DNA of 64,000 nt. Origin: Malaya genurostris (lineage: Eukaryota; Arthropoda; Insecta; Diptera; Culicidae). Shown here piece after piece: positions 44,442-55,682 of the stretch. The stretch covers positions 188,823,800 to 188,887,799 of the forward strand of contig NC_080572.1 in assembly GCF_030247185.1 (NCBI RefSeq), given 5' to 3'. The notes under the pieces are model-generated. The model ran no database searches. It was not told the DNA's origin and was given only the letters and a program-made list of their open reading frames with translations. The translations under genes were made by a program, and so were the position numbers. Positions within the stretch are counted from its first letter, which is position 1; each line of letters begins with the position of its first letter.

Positions 44442-45747
44442 ATGGACGCTTGTCGTTCTGGGAAGAAACATCAATCTATGCCACCAGTGACGGTGATGAT
44501 TTCCGACTTCAAAGGATTCCGTACTGAGCTTTCTACTTTTCTCCCGGAAGTAAAAGTCTCATTTCAAATCGGACGAAGAGGAGAATGTCGAGTCTTGGTG
44601 GATGGATTGGAAGATTACGAACGTCTTATTCGATATTTGTCCGAGAAACTTCATAAATTTTATTCATATGATATAAAATCAGACAGACCCTTCAAGGCTG
44701 TCTTGAAAGGATTATCAAATGATCAAAGTATTGATGAAATTAAAAATGAACTAAAAGAATTGCTTGGTTTTGCCCCTTCCCAAGTAATACTTATGAAAAA
44801 AAGAGCCAATGGTACTTCTAAACCACGCTCTGGAATTTCTCATGAACTTTACCTAATACACTTCAATCGAAATGATGTAAACAATTTGAAAACTTTAGAA
44901 AAAGTACGTTTCATTTCCCACATTAAAATTCATTGGGAACATTATAAACGGCATAATCGTATTGCAAACTTAACGCAATGTCGTCGTTGCCAAGGTTTCG
45001 GTCATGGAACCAAAAATTGTCATATGGATATACGGTGTTTGAATTGTGGTAAATCGCATTCGAAAGACGTTTGTCCAATGAATGAAACCACTGATAAATT
45101 TTCATGTTCAAATTGCAATGGAAATCATAAATCCAATTATTTGAAATGTCCTGTCAGGGAAAAAATTTTAAACGCTCGTTCGCTTCGACAACAAGTCAAA
45201 TCAACGACCTTAAATTTACAGAACATACCTGAAAATAAAAAAAACCGTTACAAATGCCACGCCTAATTCTTTTAAGGCACTGATTTCTTCCAAACAAAAA
45301 ACAGGTACGCCTGCCAATTCGTCTTCTAACGAAAACAATTTATTGACAGGTAGATCGACCTCGTCATCATCTTCTTCTAATGTCAGTTATGCTGGTATAT
45401 TAGGTAGAAATCTATCACCTATTTCTTCTAATGTAAATAATCAAAACACATGACCGCCTTGCAGTTCTTCTTCCAATGAAAACAATTTATTAATAGGTAG
45501 ACCGGCCAAATCATCTTCTTCTAATGGCAGTCTACCTACAAATATTCCTTCAATGCCATTCGCTTCTTTAAATGAAGTCGATTTAGGCGATATAACTGAA
45601 AATAAAATGATCTACCTACAAGATCAACTTTTTCAAATGATCATCCAAATGAATTCGACTTCATCACTTTTTGAAGCATTTCAAATCGGATGGAAATTTG
45701 CAAATAATATTATAATGAATTTAAAATTTAACAGTGATGTTAAATAA
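44442..45747 (+). pseudogene. Juan-like LINE ORF1, frameshifted
   Basis: From ATG 44442 the frame gives 274 residues with a central domain (ECRVLVDGLEDYERLIRYL, KAVLKGLSNDQSIDEIK) of the kind that precedes zinc knuckles in Jockey-group ORF1, then CRRCQGFGHGTKNC, CLNCGKSHSKDVC and CSNCNGNHKSNYLKC. A frameshift near 45240 leads to a stop at 45266. The Ser/Asn-rich tail continues in another frame, with a TGA near 45451, to the natural stop at 45747. The function would be RNA binding; the gene is broken twice. Confidence 0.9.
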
Positions 45748-48396
45748 TTATTTGAATATTTTAAATTGGAATGCTCGATCTTTGAAATCGAGTGAAGATG
45801 AATTTTATAATTTTCTTCAAGTTCACAAAATTCATATTGCCATTGTGACAGAAACTTTTCTTTAACCAAATGTCAAATTGAAAAGCAATCCACATTATGT
45901 GGTTCATCGATTTGACAGGTTTACTGGAATGGGTGGTGGAGTTGCCATTTTTGTCCAACGGCAAATTAAACATCGAATTTTACCTTCTTTCAATACTAAA
46001 GTTATTGAAAGCTTGGGAATCGAAGTTGAAACCATTCATGGAATTTATTTCATCGCTGGAGCATATTTGCCATTCCAATGCACCGGCGAACAATTAAATT
46101 TCTTTAAAGGCGATTTGCAAAAACTTACAAGATATCGATCGAAATTTTTCGTAATAGGGGACTTAAATGCTAAGCATATCCAGTGGAATTGTAGGCAAAA
46201 TAACAGTAATGGTAAAATACTTCATAATCAACTCTCAGCTGGTTACTTCACAGTTCTTCATCCCAGTAATCCTACTTGTTTCTCTTCCGTGAAAAACCCG
46301 TCTACAATTGATCTGGTTCTAACAGATCAAAGTCACATTTGTAGTGAACCGATTACACATGCTGACTTTGACTCAGATCATCTTCCAGTAACATTCAGAC
46401 TTTCCAACGAAGCTATAATTAATCCAATTAGTTATATTTCCAACTATCATAAAGCTAATTGGTTGGATTACAGATCTCACATTGAAAATCATGTGGATCA
46501 TGAAACTATTTTAGAAAATTCTGCGGACATCGACACAGCAATTGATAATTTGAATCATTACATTATCGAAGCTAGAAATCTTCCAGTTCCAAAAGCTCAA
46601 ACTAAATTAAATTCTCCTATCATCGATGACAATCTTCAACTGCTCATTCGGTTGAAGAATGTTCGTCGACGACAATATCAACGTTCTCGTGATCCTGGTA
46701 TGAAAAACATAGTTAAGGATTTACAACTAGAAATTAAACATAGATTTACTCTTTTGCGAAATAAAAATTTCGCTAAAGAAGTTGAACAAATCAAACCATA
46801 TTCTAAACCTTTCTGGAAACTTTCTAAGGTTCTTAAGAAGCCTCCAGAAACCAATTCCTGCTCTAAAGGAAGGAAATGAAATACTTCTTTCAAATGGTGA
46901 ATAAGCTCAAAAACTTGCTCAGCAGTTCGAGAGTGTACACAATTTTAATTTGAACGTTGTGAGTCCTATTAAAAGTGAAGTCTCACTGAAATATGATCAT
47001 AATTCAACTAAAGTGTTATTACAAGATGACATTATTGAGACGAATTTTGATGAAATTAAATCAATCATTAGGAAACTCAAAAACATGAAGACTCCTGGTA
47101 ATGATGGAATTTTTAATATTCTTATTAAAAATCTTCCCGATGTTGCCTTGAGACTCCTTGAGACTGGTTAAAATTTTCAACAAGTGTTTTTCATTAGCTT
47201 ACTTCCCAAAAGGATGGAAAAACGCTAAAGTAATTCCTATCCTAAAACCTGATAAAAACCCAGCAGAAACATCAAGTTATCGCCCAATTAGCTTACTTTC
47301 TTCTATCAGTAAACTTTTTGAAAAAATTATCTTGTTGAGAATGATGACTCATATAAATGAGAATTCAATTTTTTTACCAGAGCAGTTTGGATTTCGTCAT
47401 GAACATTTAACTACTCATCAACTTGTCAGAGTAACGAACATGATAAAATCAAATAAATCTTCTGGGTTATCCACTGGAGTTGCTCTTCTAGACATAGAAA
47501 AAGCATTCGACAGTGTTTGGCACAAAGGTTTAATAGCAAAAATGTCTGATTCCCAGTTTCCTATTTATTTGATCAAAATGATTCAAAATTATTTAACTGA
47601 TCGTACTCTTCAGGTTAGCTATCAGAATTGTAAATCTGAATTGCTACCCGTACGAGCCGGTGTTCCGCAGGGTTCGAGTGTAGCTCCAATATTGTATAAT
47701 ATTTTCACTTCTGATCTTCCAAATCTACCCGTTGGTTGTCAGAAATCGTTATTCTGTGACGACACAAGTCTGTTAGCCACAGGTAGAAATCTAAGAGTGA
47801 TCTGCAGTCGCCTTCAAAGAAGTTTAAATATTTTCAGTGATTATCTGTCAAAATGGAAAATTAAACCAAATGCAGCAAAAACGCAATTAATTATCTTTCC
47901 TCACAAGCCAAGAGCTTCTTTTCTTAAACCAAACAATAATCACATTCTCAAATTGAATGGCTTGGAATTGACATGGTCTGATCAAGCTAAATACTTAGGT
48001 TTAACGTATGACAAAAAACTCACTTTCAAGGATCACATTGAAGGAATCCAGGCAAAGTGTAATAAATATATTAAATGTTTATATCCTCTTATAAATAGAA
48101 ATTCTAAGCTCTGTCTAAAAAACAAATTGTTAATGTATAAACAAATTTTCAGACCAGCCATGCTTTATGCGGTACCAATTTGGTCAAGCTGTTGTTCCAC
48201 CAGGAAGAAAACGCTTCAAAGGATTCAGAATAAAATTCTGAAAATGATTCTGAAGCGTCCTCCCTGGTTTAGTACAAATGAGTTACACAGACTCACAAAT
48301 ATAGAACCATTAGATGTAATGTCACATAGTATTATAAGCAAATTCCGACAAAAATCGATGCAATCTTCAATTGAATCGATTCGCTCTCTGTATTAG
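45737..48396 (+). pseudogene. Juan-like LINE ORF2 (endonuclease-RT), broken
   Basis: The ATG at 45737 overlaps the end of ORF1 in ATGTTAAATAA. The endonuclease begins LNILNWNARSLKSSEDEF and has FVIGDLNAKHIQWN and DFDSDHLPVTF. The frame is cut by a TAA at 45863-45865, shifts near 46880-46950, and shifts again near 47158. The reverse transcriptase at 47158-48396 has YRPISLLSSISKLFEK, LLDIEKAFDSVWHKG, GVPQGSSVAPILYN and FCDDTSLL, where the usual Ala before DD is Cys. There is no RNase H, as expected for Jockey-clade LINEs. Confidence 0.92.
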
Positions 48397-48644
48397 TTAG
48401 TAAGTTAGTATATAAGTTCCTTTTCCCCATTACACAATACAAGTAGGTTTAGAATTTTCCCTACACAAAAATCTCAGAATTGCGGAAGCAAATGATGTCT
48501 TCATGGTAATAACCAAATCATATATATATATAACAGGGCTGAAAAGTCACCACTTGTGGCTGAACACCCAATTTAAATCTTAATAATTTAATTTTAACTC
48601 ATATTCCAATGAATAGTTATTAAAAAAAAAAAAAAAATGAAAAT

Positions 48645-48960
48645 AAGTGCGCTTACTTTTCTTAGAGACGGCTGAACCGATTCATGAAAATTTAGATTCA
48701 AATGAAAGGTACAATTGTCCTATACAAAGTTCCTGAATTTTATTTTGATTCGACTTCCGGTTCCAGAGTTACAGTGTGATTAGGGAAAAAAAATCTCCGG
48801 TTCCAGAATTAGTAAAGTGTGTTAAAAATTGGATACCGTCACTTGAAGCGGCGAAACAAAACACGTAAAAGAAAACTTGCCTCGAAACGAAGCCATTGTC
48901 GATAGACAAACAAACAACCCAATTCCGGCTATGCAGGTTCTCGGTTTCTTATTTCGGTTA
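48645..48960. repeat. third partial copy of the GAGATGGCTGA repeat
   Basis: GAGACGGCTGAACCGATTCA, TTAGATTCAAATGAAAGGT and GACTTCCGGTTCCAGAGTTA follow the same order as at 43.75 and 44.25 kb. It starts at the Juan-like poly(A) tail. Confidence 0.75.
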
Positions 48961-48996
48961 GAAATGTTGGAACAATTGGCTTTTTGACCGTTGTGT

Positions 48997-49091
48997 TATT
49001 TTAACAAAGCAGAATTGAGCAAAGCGCTTTGCACACGTTACTTTTTATGAATGACGAGAACTAGTTTAGTAGTGGGATTTTGGAACTGAAT
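48997..49091. repeat. ~97-bp direct repeat R, right copy
   Basis: Matches 37264-37362 in the same orientation with a few differences. It contains GCAAAGCGCTTTGC, a perfect 14-base palindrome. Confidence 0.9.
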
Positions 49092-49490
49092 TTAGAATGG
49101 AAATCATCATGTTTGTCACCAGAGATACCCAATGAATCGTTTCAAATAGAGGGAATGGAAATGCTAACTTCGCTATTCCTGCACGTATTGAGCTTAATCT
49201 ACATTATCTAAATTTTACATTTCTTTGATTTCTACTGAGGCTCACTCGTAAGATTCTAGTCATTGGAAGAAAATAATTTTAATGAACGTGACGTTAGGAC
49301 GAAATTAAGTTGAGTATCACACTTTTTTTTCTCGTAATTGTTGTTCAACTTTCGATGTGAGGGTTGATCGTTTTCATAAAACAGTTTTTCCTTTACTAAA
49401 AATGATTTTACCACATTATACATCGAGCTTTCTTGCAATTTCCAATGACAGTTCATTCTAAATCATTCATAAAAAACGCGAAAGAAAACG
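49092..49490. other. AT-rich DNA, probably start of the downstream intron of the minus-strand gene
   Basis: It lies directly 3' of the splice donor at 49493. No coding region or repeat was recognised. Confidence 0.5.
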
Positions 49491-49493
49491 TAC

Positions 49494-52241
49494 CTTTCTC
49501 AAAAACCGCTCGTTACAATCCTTGGCCGTACCGCGCCAGTGCCGATGTCTGTACCGGGAATTGCCCAGTTTGGATGAACCCTTGAGTTCGGCGGCTTCGC
49601 TGACCACACGTCGGATCGTTTGGAAGCGGGCCCGATTGCAGCGATGCATCGGTTTTAGCATGGCACCCCGCTCCGGCTCCGAATCCGGACCGGATTTGTT
49701 GTGCTCGTCTTCGTCGTCCACCCAGGCACTCAGCACTCCCTCGACGAAGTTGTACAGCATCTGGATATTCGGTTGCATCGGGGCTGCTCCCGAGGGTGTT
49801 TCCTGCAGGGGTTGAATCAACTTGCGATTCTGACACACCTCCCGCAGCAGGTTTTCTCCGAAGTGTACGGTTTTGTGCCGTCGGCGACGCGAGTTCAGCG
49901 ACGCCGCCGAAAGGGACTTTGTGAGCTTTCCATTATTGCTGGAGGATGACCGTTTCTTCGGTCGCGATCGCGGCAGTGAACTCCGAGAGCTCTCCCGGGA
50001 CAACCGTTTCTGAGCCATTTCGGCATTTCGTGGCAGTGAATTGCTTTTGATTTTATGCGTTGAGGGTTCCCTGCTGGTGAAGGCCGTACAGCGGACGTCG
50101 GTACAGCGAGGCAGCGAATTGCACTTGTTGTTACACTCGTAGCACAGGGGACCACACTTGCTGGTGGCCGGGGAAGTCGTGGCGGTTCGAATTCGGGGTA
50201 ACGAAGTGCACCGGGGTGTGTCGTAGTAGTTGTACATGTAACAGTTCGGATCGTCGCACAGGGACATGGCTGAACACATCGGGTCGGTACATTTTGACAA
50301 CGATTGGCTGCGCTCGGTAGCACGCTGCGGGTGGTAACCAGCCGGAATCGACTGTTGGGCGGTTTGTTTATTGATTTGGTTGATATCGCTGACCGTAGCG
50401 GACCGTTGAGTTTTGTTCCGTCGGGAACGTTCCCTTCGGGTGTGTTTTTGGGTAAACGACGTCGTCTGTTGGGGGTACTGTTCTATCGGGACTGGATGTT
50501 GCTGGATGCTGGTGGTGCTTTTGGGTAACGTTTTGGGTTCACGATCTTTCAACTGATAACGAAACGTTCTTTCAGGTTTTTGCGGAGGAACGCGTGTCGG
50601 CGGTTGACCGGAATGGGTCGATGTCACAACCTCACTGGCTGAGTGGCGAAGCTTCCGTTCCCGGTGACTGTGCTCGCTACGATCTCGGCTGTCCTTCCGG
50701 CGGATGTCGGTGCAGCTACTCTGTGTAGGATCGAACGTGTGTTTTTTGAGCTGTTTCAACGGGTATTGTATCCAGTCGGTGGTGGGTTTGTGAAAGAACT
50801 CTTCGTTAGGCCCTAGCGAGTGACGCTTCTGCAGCTTCGCACCTCCTCCCGGTTTGTGTTTTACCGGTTCGAAGTGTTGCAGGGGAATTTCTTCCTTTTC
50901 CTTGAACTTTTTCGGAGCGCTGGTTTCTTCGTTCACTTTACTGAAGATTTGCTGCTTTTTGAGCCATTCTAAAATGTCATCGCGTGTTAGAGCTATTTCA
51001 CCGGCCCCGGCCGAGTGTTGTCGTTGTACTGTCGTAGGTTTCTGTTTGGGTAACGTTCGTTCGCCGGTTCCTCCCGAGGACTGCCGCTGGAGAGGTTTTT
51101 TGGTGTGCTGAGCTTGCTGCTCCTGTTGTTCCTTCTCGAATTTAAGTTGAGCGGATTTGGCTTTCTGAAGGAATTCAACGCTTTGCTTGAGCGGAAGGTT
51201 AAGCAACCACTCGGAAATATCGGATTTGAGCAGCTGCAGGTCACTTGGTCCGGAAGAGTGCCGCTGATGGGTACTTTCTTTCGCGTGTAGATCTTCATCA
51301 CGACGCGCGATCCGTTCGTCAACCGATCGAGACGAGTGGCGCTGTTTGAGGCTACGGTCGAAGAATTCCGCTTTGGTCGTTGCCCCCGTTGCATGTTGGA
51401 CACCGGTTGTAAGAGATTTTGCTACAGTGTCTGGTTTCTGCTTCGGGAGTACCGAAGCACACACGTGACCGTTGGCAGATTGTTGTTTGATGTTGCGGGC
51501 ATCAGTCTTTTCGGTGGTGGAGAACTTTTCAATCTCGTATTTGTATTGTTTAAGCTGCTCGATCCACTTGATATCGGCATTGATTTGCTGGAGGTACTTA
51601 ATAAGTTCCTCGTTCGTTAACTCTTGGCTCTGCTTCGGCGGGGCACCACCGACTGGCATGGATGTGGTAAGGATTGAAGGGTGATGGTGGTGATGGACTC
51701 CAGGACCACTGCTGCTACCGGGTGCGGTGTCACCAATGGCAGCGACGGTGGAAGATGAGACATTGGTGTTAACGCTGGCACCCTGCTGCTGCTGTTTTTG
51801 CTGCTGCTGTTGTTGCTGCAGTAGCTGTTGCTGTTGCAGTTGTTGCAAGGCTTTCAGATCCTGTAGTTTGTATTGGGCATTACAGCGACAGACAGGAGTG
51901 CGACCACCACCAACACCAGTGGCTAATCCTCCACCCGTACCATCGTCACCTCCAGAGCTGGGCTTTTTGGCGGAAGAAGCCGTCGTCGTCACGTGACTTC
52001 GCCCGGGGGCTACTGGGGTGATTTGTACGATCACACAGCAGCAGTGTAGTAAAAGGGTATTCTTATTCTCGCTTGTATGACTGCCTCCTTCGCTGGATTC
52101 GACAACTGCCGCACCGTTGCTAACTCTACTGTTGGCACTGGATGGTTTGTATGCACCACCGTTACAAGATTTATCCTGCTCCGGATTTGACTTTTGCTGG
52201 CTCGAAGCTTGCTGTAACGCTGCCAGAATGAGCGCTGGGTA
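49494..52241 (-). CDS. large internal coding exon of a low-complexity host protein (unrecognised)
   Basis: An uninterrupted 916-codon frame. The left boundary is the donor AAAG|GTACGT (GT at 49493-49492). The proposed right boundary is an acceptor after the pyrimidine-rich CCGCTGTCTCTCCCAG, with the exon starting at 52241; both are phase 0. Numbering from the GTG at 52034: Gln-rich tract ~60-85, His run ~120, then RHS-containing modules (QRHSSGPSDLQLLKSDISEW, RQHSAGAGEIALTRDDILEW, KRHSLGPNEEFFHK). A Cys-rich segment with repeated C(N/T)SLPR follows at ~575-645. An Arg/Ser-rich region precedes KTVHF (721-725), which fits the RVxF type of PP1-docking motif. FVEGVLSAWVDDEDEHNKSG follows and the exon ends NERFLRK. 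No ATG opens the frame, so the start must lie in an upstream exon. I do not recognise the gene; a scaffold or cytoskeletal regulator is only a guess. Confidence 0.8.
51783..51850 (-). repeat. CAG-type (polyglutamine) microsatellite in the host exon
   Basis: CTG/TTG-type triplets on the plus strand encode interrupted glutamine runs in the minus-strand protein. Such tracts often vary in length between individuals. Confidence 0.9.
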
Positions 52242-54420
52242 CTGGGAGAGACAGCGGGTAACTGACGCACGGACGTTGTGGTTAATTCAATGGTTCTACT
52301 GGTGACCAACCGCCGCCGACGCCCTCGGTGACGTCTACGGGGTGTCTTCTTCAGGCAAATGTTGTTTATGTAATCACTACTACCAACTACACTATCACTA
52401 GTACCAGCAATCGAGAACTTGGTACCGCTAGGCCTATCACAAAGTAACGGGTGAGTATTGTACAGTATCACTTGCCAGCTATTCATGCCCCTCTTTTTCA
52501 CAGCTCGTCACACATTTCCTGGATTCTATGCGTATCCTACACACTTTCTGGGGAGGAAACTTTTTCGCTTGATTTGTTACGAAATAAAAATATAAACTTT
52601 TATCCTGCTTTGTAATTCTTTGCACTTAGCAATTTGTTTGGATCCGTCGGAGCCAACCAACAAGAAAAAAAAAAAGTGAAATAAAATAAAATGCAGAGCA
52701 CAGTTGAGAACACAATTGAAATAATTTGCTTCCTTGCAGCTCGGCACTGGAATCTTTGTATTTATTTTCACAATTACGTTTCCTTTTAGATTCGCGAAAA
52801 ATACAGAGAGAAGATGCACACATTCGTCGCACTGCTCCCTCCTGATGCTGGCGTCGTTGTTTCCGGAATCATACGTTGTATTTTCGCAACCACAGTTTGA
52901 ATCATTGTCACCGTCGTCGTCATCAGCAGTAGCATCCTCGGGTCGTCGTTTCCACGAATATTGTCAGCATCCTTGGGCCTCGCTTTGTCGCTTTGGGTTT
53001 TACCTTTACAAGTTCTTATTCAGTGGCAACTTTGCACGTTCACTCCTCTATTATAGCACTTTTCTCGCTAACAATATTCCATGATATCCTTTGTCCCGCA
53101 TAAATAAGCTGGCTGTCGAATAGTGCATACGGCAAACCGTACAGCGTTGAAGCGGATTGATTTCCTAAGGTTTTCCACTTTCGGGTAAATATTCGTCGTT
53201 CGTCAACGGTCTGTTTCCAGCTCGACCTCGTCGTTGGGGTAACCGAAAATCGGTGTTTTCTACAATTACATAAATGCTGTGCTGGCAAACAGCTTGTTTT
53301 CGTTTAGCAGAAACAGAAAAAAAAACTGCAGCTCTGTATCCTTGCAAATCTGGGCGCTTCAGATCCTTTGTGTATGTTTTTGTTCCACCACACACTGTAC
53401 TACACTGTGTATCTATGGCTAGAGAGTACTATTCTTTGCTAGGCGCCAGGCAGTGAGTTGAGTGAATGTTGTCTTCTTGCTACTACTTGTGCTAGACTTT
53501 ATGCTTTATGGTCCTACGAATAGAATTGTGTGTCAGGCTCTTGCAAGCTCATCCGTTCTATCGCCCGTTTGTCGCCGTTTTGCTGATCCAAGAATGAAAA
53601 AAAACTACTGCAAATCCTAACTAGTTGAGTATTTAATCGTCGTCTCGATAAAACACAGCACCGAAACTTGAACCAGTATCGAAGGACAAAAAAGCGAGAA
53701 TAAAACAACAATAACAAGATCCGTTTGGAACACGGTTTGCAGTCACTGTTTTTTTTCTTCCTTCCAGATTCCGAAACCAGTTACCAGGAGGTAACCCGTG
53801 CCGTTTTTCTTCCTTGGCGAAACACACTCGCGAGGATCCTCCGCAGAACTACGGTAGCAGCACGCGAATCTGCACTCCCCCGGGGGCGCTGTCAGCCAGT
53901 TGCGTGAACAATTTTTACTTCTTCAACAAACAACAATAGTTACTGCAGGAGGATCACAATTCAACTAAACTTTCGGAAAAAGGTGGATGATTTTTGGAGA
54001 AAGAACCGTACGCGAATATGATGACATGACGCCCATATTCGGAGGAAAATTTTACGGATCTGCTCTTTGGTCGGTTGGTCTCCCGCTCGCGCTCGTGAAA
54101 ACTGTTCGCTGGTCGGCTGCTCTGTGGGTTCGCTTGCAAGGGAAGAGAGAGAGAGGGAGAGAATGTGTGTGGTTTCCTGCAGCAGCATGAAGAAAATTCA
54201 AGTTTTCTCATCTTGCGGAAAAGATCAGCACACACGAGGCGTAAAAGCTCCCCGAGAGTGGATTTCGAAACGGGCGTGTATGTGTGCGAGAGAGAGAACG
54301 TGGAAATCTTACCAGTTGGTGCGAGATGAGCAGACGAAAGACCTTGAGGAATGAGTGTCTCGTATGAAAACTCTCCAGAGAAGAGTCCCCAGTTGCTAAT
54401 GAAGAGAGGGGACCCCACAG
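52242..54420. other. upstream region of the minus-strand gene: possible 5' exon, intron or promoter
   Basis: The composition is host-like, without transposon motifs. GA-rich runs (GAGAGAGAGAGGGAGAGAAT near 54148, GCGAGAGAGAGAACG near 54286) are candidate GAGA-factor sites on the plus strand. The open frame at 52031-52501 (minus) has no family motif and overlaps the exon in another frame. I could not place a transcription start. Confidence 0.35.
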
Positions 54421-55680
54421 TGGGTGTGATGCGTTAGTTGGAAATTATTTCAAGAGCAGTTGTTTGGATTTGGGATGCTTTGTTTTGATGTCGATAAGAT
54501 TTCAAATCGAAAAAAAATACAAGAATTTCAAAAGTTCATGCAACATAAAATTATTCCAGCATCTCACGGAGGCCGTAATTTTCAATTCATTCGATTTACT
54601 CAAGACTTTTCAAAAATAAATTTGATTATTTCGTCTAGAAGACAATATTTTTAATTTACTCATCTCTTACGGTTAACAAAATAGTGCTCTTTTCAAGCCA
54701 TTTCTAAGATTGTGAATCATTTCGCGAATGATTTTAACTTTCGATCAGAAGTTGACATTCCGATAGTTATTTTCAAACTTGACTAAAACTTCGACCCAAC
54801 TAACAATTTGACCTATGAAACGATATTTCGATTTTGCACTATTAACTAGAATGATGACTTGTAGTATAGTACCAGCAATACCGAAAGAATAAACAAAAGT
54901 GTTTCGATTGATGAAATATTCTTACTCTATGTTGTAGTAATTTCCATAGTGGATAGTATAAAAACGGCGGGTGGATAAAGTCAGAGACATAACTGGATGA
55001 CGTGAATACGAATAAAACTGGCACTCTTCCTTCACACTTCCGAATATCAGATTGTGTGAATTGTGCAAGCTTTTCCCTTCTTCACTACTAGAATTAGAAA
55101 CGATACATCTGCACTAAAGTACGGATTAGTTACAACAAAAATTCTGACACACGATTGAATGTTACGAAATAAATTGTACAGTTCTTTAAAATAAAATTAT
55201 GGCGGTTCTAGAAAGAACCTTTAATGATGGCGTTCGTTTTGGAGAGTAACGAGTTGAATTCAAATTCCGATGCCGCTGACTTCCGTCATTTATTCCAAGG
55301 CTGACCTGTGGTCCGTGGATGCGATACTGATATGGTTCACAACCGATTATGATCTTCCAGTGAGAGAAACATTTATTTGCCCCGTTGATCAATGATACAA
55401 TAGGCCTATGATGTGCGTAGTATGAAATATATGTACGACTTTCTACATTGATGTTTTTAGCAAAGCTGCTCAAGCAAGCAGTGAACAAAGACGATATTTT
55501 TTAATCGATGCTGTCTACCATCATATAAAAAGGTTTGGAAAGAAAAGAAGGAGGATAATACTTCTTCATTCAATATCATACGAAAAATTGTCTCTAATCT
55601 AATGCAGATGTAACGAACAATTGAATATCTGACACCACTTGCACACCTTGAAGTCAACAGAACGCATTCAAACCAATACA
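54421..55680. other. AT-rich DNA, nothing recognised
   Basis: Short open frames only; no repeat edges found. Confidence 0.4.
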
Positions 55681-55682
55681 CA

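Larger units (their letters stand above)
44370..48641 (+). mobile_element. Jockey-clade (Juan-like) LINE, decayed
   Basis: The element has a short 5' UTR, ORF1 with three zinc knuckles, ORF2 with endonuclease and reverse transcriptase but no RNase H, and a poly(A) tail at 48622-48637. That layout and the ORF1 domain are typical of the Jockey clade, and the protein resembles Juan elements of mosquitoes as I know them. ATGAAAA at both edges may be a short target duplication. Stops and frameshifts in both ORFs make it inactive. Confidence 0.9.

Noticed and set aside
49895..50323. Second minus-strand frame inside the host exon, Cys/Arg-rich
   Set aside because: It is a shadow of the longer frame; its codon pattern follows from the Ser/Arg-rich coding strand.
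51727..51996. Plus-strand Cys-rich open frame
   Set aside because: It is the complement of the CAG/CAA glutamine tract of the minus-strand exon.
52034..52036. GTG as start codon of the large minus-strand frame
   Set aside because: GTG starts are not expected in insect nuclear genes, and a good splice acceptor lies upstream in the same open frame.
52031..52501. Minus-strand 156-codon frame upstream of the host exon
   Set aside because: It overlaps the exon in another frame, has no domain, and runs through the proposed splice acceptor. It may be partly a real upstream exon but the sequence does not show it.
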